The notes: generated by a model from the letters alone, not told the origin. 32,002 nt of DNA from an uncultured Bacilli bacterium (GCA_934086775.1 CAKOIJ010000006.1:1-32002), one strand, 5' to 3'. Positions 7,129-15,202 are shown, numbered from the stretch's first letter. Numbers and translations: made by a program.

Positions 7129-7559
7129 GATATCACCCCTTTTAAAAGAGCAAATATAAATGCACTCAGTAGTCCATATAAAATAATAGAGCCTGTTAGT
7201 TTAAAAATATTTGAACCTATACCTTTAATTAAGCCTTCACTTCTATTATCCATTGCTGCACTTGTCATCGCATGGGCAAAGCCTGTAGTTGGTACAATTA
7301 ACCCACATTTACAAAATGAAACTACTTTATCAAAGAAACCAAATCCGGTTAATATAGAAGAAACTACAACTATAATAATCATTAAATACATACTTGAAGT
7401 AGAAGCATTTAACCCAATGCCTTCATTTAACCATTTAAAAATAAAAGTTCCTATTATTCCCATTAAACCACCAGTAACAAAAGAAACAAATAAATTAAGA
7501 AAGACATTTTCTTTTTTACTATTAGATTTTACTACTTTTTTATATCCTTTTAAGTTCAA
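7125..7559 (-). CDS. spoVAC: Stage V sporulation protein AC (TTG start)
   Basis: SpoVAC is an integral membrane, mechanosensitive component of the SpoVA dipicolinic-acid channel. The 144-residue product has about four spans and the motif GLIVPTTGFAHAMTSAA. The start is TTG at 7559: the only good ribosome binding site is GGGTGAG 5 bases before it, and no ATG or GTG fits. That ribosome binding site sits in the 3' arm of a perfect 11-bp hairpin between sigF and this gene (7563-7591). A weak start codon plus a hidden ribosome binding site suggests delayed or low translation relative to sigF. The stop overlaps spoVAD (ATGA). Confidence 0.92.
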   Translation of the reverse strand: MNLKGYKKVVKSNSKKENVFLNLFVSFVTGGLMGIIGTFIFKWLNEGIGLNASTSSMYLMIIIVVVSSILTGFGFFDKVVSFCKCGLIVPTTGFAHAMTSAAMDNRSEGLIKGIGSNIFKLTGSIILYGLLSAFIFALLKGVIS

Positions 7560-7562
7560 AAT

Positions 7563-7591
7563 AACTCACCCATATTTATTATGGGTGAGTT
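7563..7591 (-). promoter_or_regulatory. Hairpin that covers the spoVAC ribosome binding site
   Basis: On the minus strand AACTCACCCAT and ATGGGTGAGTT (7581-7591 and 7563-7573) form a perfect 11-bp stem with a 7-base loop. The 3' arm holds GGGTGAG, the ribosome binding site of spoVAC. After the stem the minus strand reads ATTTTGAAC, only a weak T tract, so this is more likely a translation-controlling hairpin than a simple terminator of sigF. Partial termination cannot be ruled out. Confidence 0.6.
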
Positions 7592-7600
7592 TTATAATTT

Positions 7601-8257
7601 TTATACAGTCATATTACTTTTAATTTTCTTTAAAACTTTTGTTTCACACCTTGAAACTTTAACTTGACTTAGTCCCATTATATTAGCAGTTTCAGTTTGT
7701 GTATAATCTTTTAAGTATCTTAAAGTTATTAACCTTTTTTCTTCTTCACTAAGTAAAGAAAGTTCTTTTTTTAAGTCTAGTAGACTATCTAAATTATTAA
7801 CATTATCTTCTCCAAGAAAATTCTCCATAGTTAATCCATCATCATTTAAAGTAGCATCTAAACTAATAACAAACTCACTTTTTAAGATAATATCATTTAA
7901 ATATTCTTCACTAACATTCATAAATTCACTTATTTCATAAAGTGTAGGAACTCTTTCTAATTCATGAGTTAAATACTCTTTAGATTTTTCATAAGATTTA
8001 TAAAGTTTTAAAATATCTGAACTTACTTTCATAGTTCTATCATTTCTAATATATTCTATTATTTCTCCAAGAACATATTTATAAGCATAGGTAGTAAATT
8101 TACCTAGTGAATTATCAAACTTTTTGTAAGCTTTAATAAATCCAATCGCGCCTACTTGAAATAAGTCATCTATACTATAATATCTACTATATTTAGATGC
8201 TATTTTATAAATAAAATTCTTGTTTTCCATTATTAAATCTTCTATACTTTTTGTCAT
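7601..8257 (-). CDS. sigF: Sporulation RNA polymerase sigma factor, SigF-like
   Basis: This sigma-70-family factor should direct forespore transcription. The 218-residue protein (255 in Bacillus SigF) has region 2 with DDLFQVGAIGFIKAYKKFD and KFTTYAYKYVLGEIIEYIRND, region 3 with ERVPTLYEISEFMNVS, and region 4 with TQTETANIMGLSQVKVSRCE, close to Bacillus SigF SQVQVSRLEKKILKQIK. The N-terminal extension is missing. The assignment as SigF rather than SigG rests on position: spoIIAA overlaps it directly upstream and spoVA follows, as in Bacillus, where spoIIAB lies between. Here no anti-sigma kinase gene is present. The ATG (8257) overlaps the spoIIAA stop, with GGGAG about 10 bases upstream. Confidence 0.88.
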   Translation of the reverse strand: MTKSIEDLIMENKNFIYKIASKYSRYYSIDDLFQVGAIGFIKAYKKFDNSLGKFTTYAYKYVLGEIIEYIRNDRTMKVSSDILKLYKSYEKSKEYLTHELERVPTLYEISEFMNVSEEYLNDIILKSEFVISLDATLNDDGLTMENFLGEDNVNNLDSLLDLKKELSLLSEEEKRLITLRYLKDYTQTETANIMGLSQVKVSRCETKVLKKIKSNMTV

Positions 8258-8601
8258 ATATTTATCACTCCCAGTGCCATTAATTCATTACTTACTTCAT
8301 AAAACTTAGAAACATATTCTTTGTTATTTAATTTATTTTTAACTTCATCATTAGATATACTGCATACAATTAATTTACCATTTAAGGAATAAATTACACT
8401 GTTAATATTTATAAGTGCATTAATACCATAGGTATCTATAGAAGTTAATTTATCTAAATTAATAACTAAATTTACTATTCCATGTTTAAGTATAACAGGA
8501 AGTACTTCTTCATCAAGTTTATTCTTAGTATACTTATTAAGTTTTCCATTAAGTCTAACAAATAAAATACCCTTTCTAAATTCTAACTCTATTTTCAGCA
8601 T
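8254..8601 (-). CDS. spoIIAA: Anti-sigma-F factor antagonist SpoIIAA (STAS domain)
   Basis: In Bacillus, SpoIIAA frees SigF by binding the kinase SpoIIAB and is turned off by phosphorylation on Ser58. The protein from ATG 8601 has 115 residues (117 in B. subtilis) and the STAS fold pattern: GILFVRLNGKLN, VNLVINLDKLTSIDTYG, then GKLIVCSIS. The phosphorylation site DSSG is replaced by D56-T57-Y58-G59, so a threonine stands at the phospho-residue. I chose 8601 because GAGGG lies 8 bases upstream and the length then fits; the longer frame to 8712 would overlap the upstream gene and add unrelated residues. It ends inside the sigF start (ATGA). Confidence 0.88.
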   Translation of the reverse strand: MLKIELEFRKGILFVRLNGKLNKYTKNKLDEEVLPVILKHGIVNLVINLDKLTSIDTYGINALININSVIYSLNGKLIVCSISNDEVKNKLNNKEYVSKFYEVSNELMALGVINI

Positions 8602-8650
8602 ATCTTTTTCCCTCGTATTAAATATAGAACATTTTTTTATTAAAATATAC

Positions 8651-8682
8651 ATATTCGACAAAACTAGACTATTATTTCGTAC
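8651..8682 (-). promoter_or_regulatory. Possible SigH-type promoter of the spoIIAA operon
   Basis: On the minus strand GTACGAAAT (8682-8674) matches the SigH -35 RnAGGAwWW at all but one position, and GTCGAATAT (8659-8651) matches the -10 RnnGAATww fully. The 14-base gap is two or three longer than usual, which weakens the call. Position is right: just after the previous gene's stop and about 45 bases before spoIIAA, which is SigH-driven in Bacillus. Confidence 0.35.
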
Positions 8683-8701
8683 GACATTATTTGATATTTT
8701 A

Positions 8702-9859
8702 CTACTTATCATGAAATCTTTTTATATTTTTAATAATTAATAAAGCTATTAGGAAAATTATTAGTATAGAAGAAATAACTGTAAAAGTATCACTACTATC
8801 TTTAGTTTCTTTTACTTCTTTAACATCATTTATTTTATCTGTACTAACTTTAATAATATTACTATCACTTTTATTTTGATTTAACTTAAATATAATACTT
8901 TCAAGTTTAGAATTAAAGTCAAGTCTTAGATTAAGGTTTTCATCTATTAAACTATTAATTTTATCAGTTAGTAAATCTATTTCTTTTGATTTATCTACTA
9001 TTTCTAATAACTCTTTATTAGAAGAATTATCTACTTTAATAAAATCACTTTCATCTTTAGTGTAACCTTGTACAAAATCAAAGTAACCAGGTAAATATTC
9101 CTTACTAGCGGTATAACACTTATATTTTTTATCTTTGTACTTATAAACATTACTATTAATGCCTATTTCTAAGTTATTAACTCTACCTTCATTGGCTTTT
9201 ATATTACTTTCACATATTCCATCATTACATGAAGTAGATACTATTTCAGAATATGCATCAAATACTTCTACTCTTAAATCTTTATCAATATAAAAGTAAA
9301 TATCAAGTCCATTAAAAGTATTTCCATTATCTAAGTAAGTTAGTTTAAAAGTAGCATCTAGTATATTAAGTGGTTTATCAAACTTAAGCCAAAGTACTGA
9401 ATATATATTTGCAACTATATTATTTGAATAATCTTCATCACTAATAGTACTTCCTACTCCATTTTCAAAATAAAAGTGATCAATGTTATAATTAATTTTA
9501 TTTCCATTTTTATCAAATATTTCAAACTCAGTTAAAAGTAGTTCTTTCTTCATATCAAATTTCTTTATTTGCATAATATTAATTTCATGTCTATTGATAT
9601 CAAGATTATGTACTTCTTTAGTAATAACTCTTCCATCATTTTCTTCTGGCTTTATTAAACTATACTTATATTCTCCATATATGAAGTTATCATAGTCTAC
9701 TTTTTCAAAACTATTACACATTTCCTCTGGATCATACTCATAATGAATATCTTCCTCGGTAATCTTAAACCATCTATATTTCACCTCCTCTGCATTTAGT
9801 ATTTCTTTATTAGCAATCATGAAAACAAAAACAAATAAAATTTTTATTATTTTTTTCAT
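8702..9859 (-). CDS. Secreted, membrane-anchored protein of unknown function
   Basis: The 385-residue protein has a signal peptide (KKIIKILFVFVFMIANKEILNAEE, cut probably after A23), a beta-rich extracellular domain with aspartate/tyrosine-rich strands (25-255), a predicted coiled coil (about 280-325, leucine/isoleucine heptads around LTDKINSLIDENLNLRLDF), and a C-terminal membrane span (about 358-377) followed by KNIKRFHDK. Two cysteines near CNDGICES may pair. The ribosome binding site GGGAGGGAG before ATG 9859 is strong. It is upstream of spoIIAA in the place dacF takes in Bacillus, but it is not a carboxypeptidase. I do not recognise the family; a role in the mother cell or septal membrane is only inferred from position. 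Confidence 0.8.
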   Translation of the reverse strand: MKKIIKILFVFVFMIANKEILNAEEVKYRWFKITEEDIHYEYDPEEMCNSFEKVDYDNFIYGEYKYSLIKPEENDGRVITKEVHNLDINRHEINIMQIKKFDMKKELLLTEFEIFDKNGNKINYNIDHFYFENGVGSTISDEDYSNNIVANIYSVLWLKFDKPLNILDATFKLTYLDNGNTFNGLDIYFYIDKDLRVEVFDAYSEIVSTSCNDGICESNIKANEGRVNNLEIGINSNVYKYKDKKYKCYTASKEYLPGYFDFVQGYTKDESDFIKVDNSSNKELLEIVDKSKEIDLLTDKINSLIDENLNLRLDFNSKLESIIFKLNQNKSDSNIIKVSTDKINDVKEVKETKDSSDTFTVISSILIIFLIALLIIKNIKRFHDK

Positions 9860-9878
9860 AAAAGCTCCCTCCCTTCCT

Positions 9879-9900
9879 GAAGGGTATATTTCACCCCTTC
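9879..9900 (-). promoter_or_regulatory. Leader hairpin before the 8702-9859 gene
   Basis: GAAGGGT (9879-9885) and ACCCCTTC (9893-9900) form a 7-bp stem with one bulged base in the leader, just before the purine-rich ribosome binding site. It could modulate translation. No further support. Confidence 0.3.
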
Positions 9901-9914
9901 CCCTTTCTTATACG

Positions 9915-9951
9915 AAAAAAAAAGCGAAATTACTTTTTTTTATTTCGCTTT
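9915..9951 (-). terminator. Intrinsic terminator of the DUF1015 gene
   Basis: AAAGCGAAAT (9921-9930) pairs with ATTTCGCTTT (9942-9951), and the minus strand then carries an uninterrupted T9 run (9923-9915 complement). It lies about 57 bases past the stop at 10009. A second weaker hairpin, TTTTACAC/GTGTAAAA, is at about 9974-9993. Confidence 0.85.
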
Positions 9952-10008
9952 ACATGAAATTTTACATCAAATTTTTACACGTTTGTGTAAAATTTCAATT
10001 TTCATTTA

Positions 10009-11268
10009 CTAATTTTTAATTTTTCTTGCTTCTAGATAATATCTCTTATCATTAGCATGTCCCATAGAGAAAGTTTTTCTAGGAAGAGCCCCATCTAATA
10101 TAACAGTTTTAAATAAATCTCCCTTTTCCATAGCATCAAATATAAATCCAACGTTTCCAGTTTTACTTCCAAGTTCTTTAGTAACATCTTCTCCATGAAT
10201 GTAGTCTATTTTACCTTCATTTTCTTTTAAGTATTCATCTAAGAACATTTGTATAGAACCAACGGCAATATTACTTTTAGGATTTTCTATAAACCAATCT
10301 TCATCTATGTTTTCAGTAATAACTCTTACTCTTTGACCATTACCCTCTTTGTTAATAGTGTAATATTCTTTTAAAGTATTAAGTAATTTATCACTATTTG
10401 TATTAAAGATAACTCTGTTAATTGCTTCAAACTCTAAAGCATCTGAATGTAAGTTAACAAGTTCTACTAAAGCATATCTTGCTTTAGAGTTAAGTGCTTC
10501 TTCGCCTATTTCTTTCTTTAAATTTTCATAGCAAGCTTTAGCTGTTGCTAAACTGTGATTTCCATCTCCCATTGCAAATAATAAAACACCTTTGTCTTTA
10601 ACATTATACTTAGTTTCAAAATAATCTTTATCCATAAGATTAAGAAGACCTTCATCAACACTATTCATTGCTTCTTCATTTAATATATAGCCTTTAATAT
10701 GTCCACCATTTTTCATTAAGTCAAAGTCATAAACTTTATCATTATCACTAACTTTATTTTTTAGGCTTTCAATAATAGTTCTCTTCTCATCATCAATTAA
10801 AATCATAATATGAGGTAATTCTAGAAGCGCATTTTCTCTTACTTTAACTCTTGGCGGTATTCTCTCTATTACAGTTTTTTCAGTTGCTCTTATTAGTGTT
10901 TGACTTCCTTTTTCATAACTATAGTCTTCTAGATCAACTATTCCCATTAATCCTTCTCTAACTTTACCATCAGCTTGAGTTCTTTCTAAATATATCATAC
11001 TATCTTTATACTCTTTAAAGAAGTCCTCATTAATAAGTTTTTCCATATTAGAATTAATTTTTTTAATTCTATCCTCAACATCACTTTCTTCTAAATAAAT
11101 TTCAGGAAGTGTTAGATTAAGTGTTGAAGGACTTTCTCCAACAATGTTTTCTACATCTTTCCAGTAATCAGGTTCACTTGTGTACTGATCACAGGCTACT
11201 ACACTCCACTTTGTCATGTCTGCATTTTTTGGAAGTAGTATATTTCCTCTTTTAAAAGGTACTCTCAT
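10009..11268 (-). CDS. DUF1015-family protein
   Basis: This family is widespread in Firmicutes; some relatives (archaeal SerK, staphylococcal SbnI) are free-serine kinases built on a ParB/sulfiredoxin-like fold, so a kinase-like activity is possible. The protein has 419 residues, close to the family norm. It starts with VPFKRGNILLPKNADMTKW and ACDQYTSEPDYW, both typical, and holds GDGNHSLATAKACYE (234-248), which corresponds to the conserved DGHHR/DGNHS catalytic-loop motif. No signal peptide. It is monocistronic with its own terminator downstream. The substrate cannot be told from the sequence. Confidence 0.88.
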   Translation of the reverse strand: MRVPFKRGNILLPKNADMTKWSVVACDQYTSEPDYWKDVENIVGESPSTLNLTLPEIYLEESDVEDRIKKINSNMEKLINEDFFKEYKDSMIYLERTQADGKVREGLMGIVDLEDYSYEKGSQTLIRATEKTVIERIPPRVKVRENALLELPHIMILIDDEKRTIIESLKNKVSDNDKVYDFDLMKNGGHIKGYILNEEAMNSVDEGLLNLMDKDYFETKYNVKDKGVLLFAMGDGNHSLATAKACYENLKKEIGEEALNSKARYALVELVNLHSDALEFEAINRVIFNTNSDKLLNTLKEYYTINKEGNGQRVRVITENIDEDWFIENPKSNIAVGSIQMFLDEYLKENEGKIDYIHGEDVTKELGSKTGNVGFIFDAMEKGDLFKTVILDGALPRKTFSMGHANDKRYYLEARKIKN

Positions 11269-11324
11269 TTAAATCATCTCCTCAAGATAATTATAAACTT
11301 TTTTATTTTTTAGAGCAATAGAAA

Positions 11325-11347
11325 AGAAGTAATTTTACACTACTTCT
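11325..11347 (-). terminator. Terminator at the end of the frameshifted surface-protein gene
   Basis: AGAAGTA (11325-11331) and TACTTCT (11341-11347) form a 7-bp stem overlapping the stop codon; the minus strand continues TTTTCTATT. Modest strength. Confidence 0.55.
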
Positions 11348-12616
11348 AATTATAAACTATCTCGTATGGTGTTTTAGGTGCTCCATCTCCACTTTTCCAA
11401 ATTAGATTTCCTTTTAAACTTATAACAGGTCTTATCCTACCATCTGAATGAGAAACAACATATTCACTAAGGTATCCAGGAAGCCCCGAACCATTAACAG
11501 CCCAATTTCTAGATGAAACTCCATTCCATTTATATGGCGACATCGTCCACCAATTTGTTTTACCCATAACACTTTCTCCAGTACTGTTTGTATAATACCA
11601 TACATACGGACTAGATAAATTCGTACCAAATACTCCTCCAGAATAAGATAATTCATCTACTGTCGCTAATGCTATTGGATATTTGAGCTTTGCTTCACTA
11701 TTACTTCCCGAAAATGCATCTTTATTATTTGTACAGTCGTATGTTGGCGTTTTGTTTGTGACCAGTCTCACATATGCAGCATAGTAATATGGTCCTTGAT
11801 TGGAATCGTTGTTATATTCTCCTTCCATTATTTCTCTATCATTACAATATACGGCTTCTTTACTTAAATATTTTGTATAACTTAATAAGTTATTACTATA
11901 CCACGTATCTATATAAGTTTTAATTGTGCTATCAGTTGTATTTCCTCTTGCCTTATCAATTGAACCATAATCTCCATACATATAGCCACCTTGTATTTGG
12001 TAAGCAGGATCACCATAAGCACTTTCTCCTATGTATCCACTTGTTGTATCAGGACTTGTTCCTGAATATAAAATCTTACACTTCCATCATGGTTTGTTCT
12101 TATTATTCTCCAGTAAAAGTCAGCAAACTTAACCCAGTTGTTTTTAGCATCTCCTGCAAAATAGTATACATCTTTTGGAGTAGATCCTGCTATACTTTCT
12201 GTTGATTTATATAAAGTTCCTGTGTTAGTAGTTGTAAATGTTGTACTAAAGTCTGTTCTTTCACTTATTGTTGGGTTATCTGCAAGTAACCTGCCATAAA
12301 TTGTATATCTAAAATTCATAGTACAATAATCTGGCATATGTATATTAGATAAACTAACTTCGTTAGTAGCTTTATTATATGTAGCAATGCTTCCATTTTT
12401 ACATGTTATCTTATCTAGTACATAGTTATTTATAAGATCATTAAATTCTTTATTTGTTTTTTCTCCGTTTAAAGTATAAGCCTGTATACCTTCAGGTTTA
12501 GAAAGCAATCTTTCCACTTTAGATATTTCTTTATTATTTTCTTTATAATTTGATAAAAATAATGTTAATAATAATGTACTTATTAACAAAATAATTATTA
12601 TAATATATTTTTTCAT
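11346..12616 (-). pseudogene. Surface protein with DUF6273-like C-terminus, broken by a frameshift
   Basis: Two open frames (12029-12616 and 11346-11981 with upstream extension) are halves of one gene of about 420 codons. The first half has a short basic tail and an N-terminal membrane anchor (residues 3-22) and ends in a false tail after DGSVRF. Adding one base in the short T run near 12068-12076 gives the smooth junction SVR-ILYSGTSPDTTSGYIGE and joins the second half. The C-terminal half has WWTMSPYKWNG, SRNWAVNGSG and GRIRPVISLKGNL, the pattern of DUF6273/FGE-like secreted modules common in gut Firmicutes. It is probably a cell-surface protein. Whether the break is real, phase-variable or a sequencing error is open. 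Confidence 0.75.
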
Positions 12617-12655
12617 ACTTACTCCTTACATTCAATACGATGTATCTATTATAAT

Positions 12656-12706
12656 TTTACATTTTTTTAAATGTAAAGTCAATACAACTTTTTAAATGTA
12701 TGTAAA
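12656..12706. promoter_or_regulatory. Dyad operator between divergent genes
   Basis: TTTACATTT (12656-12664) and AAATGTAAA (12669-12677) form a perfect 9-bp inverted repeat with a TTTT centre, and a related AAATGTATGTAAA follows at 12694-12706. The sites lie between the surface-protein gene (12616, minus) and the XRE gene (12727, plus), so they are candidate binding sites for that regulator. Confidence 0.5.
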
Positions 12707-12726
12707 AATATAGATAAGGTGATTAA

Positions 12727-12861
12727 ATGAATACAATGAGATTAAAAGATTTAAGAGAAGATAAGGATATGACACAGAAAGAAATTGCTTCTTTACTTAA
12801 AATTACACAACAACAATATTCACTTTATGAAAATGGTATTAGAATATATTTAAAACTATAG
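12727..12861 (+). CDS. Truncated XRE-family DNA-binding protein, 44 aa
   Basis: The small protein is a Cro/C1-type helix-turn-helix: RLKDLREDKDMTQKEIASLL holds helices 1-2 and KITQQQYSLYENGIR the recognition helix. XRE domains normally continue for 20 or more residues (a last helix pair after the ENG motif); here the frame ends at once with IYLKL and a stop, so helix 5 is missing. AAGGTGA before ATG 12727 is a good ribosome binding site. It probably became truncated by a deletion or fusion at the junction with the MATE-gene promoter, and may still be expressed. Next to a perfect dyad (12656-12677), it once was, or is, an autoregulator. Confidence 0.7.
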   Translation: MNTMRLKDLREDKDMTQKEIASLLKITQQQYSLYENGIRIYLKL

Positions 12862-12867
12862 TATAAT
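12839..12867 (+). promoter_or_regulatory. Promoter of the MATE-like gene
   Basis: TTAGAA (12839-12844) and TATAAT (12862-12867) are 17 bases apart, 21 bases before the ATG at 12888. The -35 overlaps the end of the truncated XRE gene. Confidence 0.6.
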
Positions 12868-12887
12868 TTATTATATGAGGTATTATA

Positions 12888-14078
12888 ATGAATAGATTAT
12901 TTAGAATTAGTTTTGATACATTTTTAACATCAATTACACCTATAATTAGTTGGTTTTTAATAGGTATAATTATTGATAAAAACTTAATTAATATTTTTAC
13001 TTTAGTATATCCAGTACAAGCAATTATGTTAACAATTAAAAGTATTTTTGGAACAGGTGCAAATATAAGTAAAGTTAAAGACAATAATAAGAGTAGTGTT
13101 TATTCAGGTTTTATATTAGGAACTTTTATAGGTTTAGTAATAACTTTATTACTAATAGTTAATATAGATAGTTTTATTACATTTATGAACATGGATACTT
13201 CAACTTATAGAATATTTGCTTCATATGCTATTATACAGCTTTTCTTACAATTAATTTTAAATTTATCTTTATGTAAATTATATTATGAAGGGAAAAATAA
13301 GAAAGCAAATTTATATAGTATTCTCTTTAATGCTATAAATTTAGTTTCTCTTATTACTACAAGTATTATAACTAAAAATCAAATAATTATTTCATGTACT
13401 GCTTTAGCAACAACAATTATATTTGTAATAATTATGTTATTTAAAACTATTGAAGTTACTAAATTTAATTTAAATATTAAAAACTGTATAAAATATAATT
13501 CTGTTTATTTACTTGACTATATAAATTTGTTTATTATTTATTTAATTGGTTTTAAAAATTCATTTAGTTTTGGAGATACATATGCATTAGCAATATCTTT
13601 TGCAACACTTATAACAGATACTCAGTGGGATATGGCTGACTCAGTTATAACAGTTGCGCAGATAGATATAAGTAATAAAAACTTTTCTTATAAAGAGCAT
13701 ATAAAAAATAGTAGAAAACTAGTTAGTATACTAGTACTTTCTAGTATCTTAATGGGATGTGTTTTATATGGGAAATATAAAACAAATACATTTATAACTT
13801 TATTAGTTACGGGTTTAGAATTAATTGCTATTTATTTATATCCAATTTATATAACAAAGCTAACTTTTATTCAGTTAGAGCATTCTCAAATTAAAGCAAC
13901 TATAAATAAACAAATAGCAAATACTTTAAGAATAGTTTCTTCTTTTATTCCTACTCCTTTTTGTACTGCTATTGGAACTTTTATTTCAATGATATACCAA
14001 TTAGTTTCTACTAACTTTATAATAAAGAAAAATAAATTAAACTTAGAAAGTTTAAATAAAGAAGTCTTAATCAAATAA
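12888..14078 (+). CDS. MATE-like multidrug/oligosaccharide flippase-fold transporter
   Basis: This 396-residue polytopic membrane protein has about 11-12 hydrophobic segments. The order fits a MATE (MatE/NorM) transporter: an N-terminal SFDTFLTSITPIISWFLIGIIID, then SIFGTGANISK, a loop with short charged residues (KDNNKSS), and a second half beginning near residue 205. It is shorter than typical MATE proteins (about 440-460), so half-repeats may be trimmed. GAGG about 10 bases before the ATG supports the start. It converges with the glycosyltransferase gene, and the two overlap by 8 bases at the stops. The substrate is unknown. Confidence 0.7.
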   Translation: MNRLFRISFDTFLTSITPIISWFLIGIIIDKNLINIFTLVYPVQAIMLTIKSIFGTGANISKVKDNNKSSVYSGFILGTFIGLVITLLLIVNIDSFITFMNMDTSTYRIFASYAIIQLFLQLILNLSLCKLYYEGKNKKANLYSILFNAINLVSLITTSIITKNQIIISCTALATTIIFVIIMLFKTIEVTKFNLNIKNCIKYNSVYLLDYINLFIIYLIGFKNSFSFGDTYALAISFATLITDTQWDMADSVITVAQIDISNKNFSYKEHIKNSRKLVSILVLSSILMGCVLYGKYKTNTFITLLVTGLELIAIYLYPIYITKLTFIQLEHSQIKATINKQIANTLRIVSSFIPTPFCTAIGTFISMIYQLVSTNFIIKKNKLNLESLNKEVLIK

Positions 14079-15147
14079 GGCTTTTTATTATTTCTTTATT
14101 TTTAAGTATTCTTTTATTTAGTGGATTTATTTTTAATGCAATATCAATGTTTTCTAATGATTTAGTTAGGTTACCTATATAGAAGTAATTAAGTGAAAGT
14201 ATATCATATATAGTTTCATTCCAAGCATATTCTTCATTAATATAAGTTAATGTTTTATTAGTTATTTTACTTGCTTTTTCTAAGTATTCTATCGACAAAG
14301 AATAGTCTTTCATCTCGTAGTAGAGAGTTCCTAATAAGACATAACTTTCTCTTAAGTCTGGAGTTATCTCTATTGATTTTTTCAAGTACATTATGGCTTC
14401 TTCTAATCTATTTAATTCTTTATAACAAATAGCTATAAATCTCATTGAACTGGATTTTTCTTCTATAAAATTTGAAATTTTTATATGTTTGATTAAAGTA
14501 TCTATAGCTTCATTATATCTTTTATTATACATGTATTCTCTACCTAAATAGTATAAGTCCCTGTCATCAGTTGGATTATTTTTAACCTCACTAATAAGTA
14601 AATTTAAATAAAAACTTCTATCTTTTTTTCTATCTGGATAATGATTTATTTGTATATTATTGTTAATCAAAATGTTTTCTTCTCTTTCTAAAGTAAACTT
14701 TAATACTTCATGAATATTATGTGTCCATATATAGTTTTTTCTTGTATGAATTTTACTTATATAATAAGTCATTAGTGGTTTACCATAATTATCAAAAGTA
14801 AAATTTAAATTGTATTTAATTCTATCTATTTTATTGTTCCATATTTTTTCGAGTTCTTTTCTCCAGCCTTTAGTAAATACTTCATCTAAATCTGTGCAAA
14901 CACAAATATCAGTATCTTTAGGTAACATATTTAATGAGTCATTTCTTGCTTTATCAAATTTAAAATTCTTATATTTTTTTATTTTGACGTGAACATTTAA
15001 TTCTTTTAAAAGATTAACTGAGTTATCAGTTGATCCTGTATCTAAAACATATATTTCATCTGCTTCTTTCATACTTTCATACCATCTTTTTATATGTTTT
15101 TCTTCATTTTTACAAATTGCATATATACAAACTTTATATTTATTCAT
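14071..15147 (-). CDS. Family 2 glycosyltransferase with C-terminal TPR repeats
   Basis: The N-terminal half is a GT-A fold glycosyltransferase: YAICKNEEKHIKRWYES (residues 9-25), DTGSTDNS (36-43) and the metal/sugar-nucleotide site CTDLDEVF (84-91, a DxD-type motif). Residues about 185-350 are a run of tetratricopeptide repeats (for example YLGREYMYNKRYNEAIDTL and LRESYVLLGTLYYEMKDYS), so it resembles SPbeta/SunS-type enzymes that modify peptides or surface proteins. The total length of 358 residues suits that class. No membrane span, so it acts in the cytosol. It stands next to the collagen-like surface protein, which is a possible but unproven substrate. Confidence 0.85.
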   Translation of the reverse strand: MNKYKVCIYAICKNEEKHIKRWYESMKEADEIYVLDTGSTDNSVNLLKELNVHVKIKKYKNFKFDKARNDSLNMLPKDTDICVCTDLDEVFTKGWRKELEKIWNNKIDRIKYNLNFTFDNYGKPLMTYYISKIHTRKNYIWTHNIHEVLKFTLEREENILINNNIQINHYPDRKKDRSFYLNLLISEVKNNPTDDRDLYYLGREYMYNKRYNEAIDTLIKHIKISNFIEEKSSSMRFIAICYKELNRLEEAIMYLKKSIEITPDLRESYVLLGTLYYEMKDYSLSIEYLEKASKITNKTLTYINEEYAWNETIYDILSLNYFYIGNLTKSLENIDIALKINPLNKRILKNKEIIKSLI

Positions 15148-15202
15148 AATATATTTTATGAAATATATTTTATTATGACATTATTGCTTTTCTTTAAATT
15201 AA

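Noticed and set aside
9957..9995. Inverted repeat AAATTTTACA/TGTAAAATTT as an operator
   Set aside because: It lies just downstream of the DUF1015 stop beside a strong terminator and is simplest as part of the termination region.
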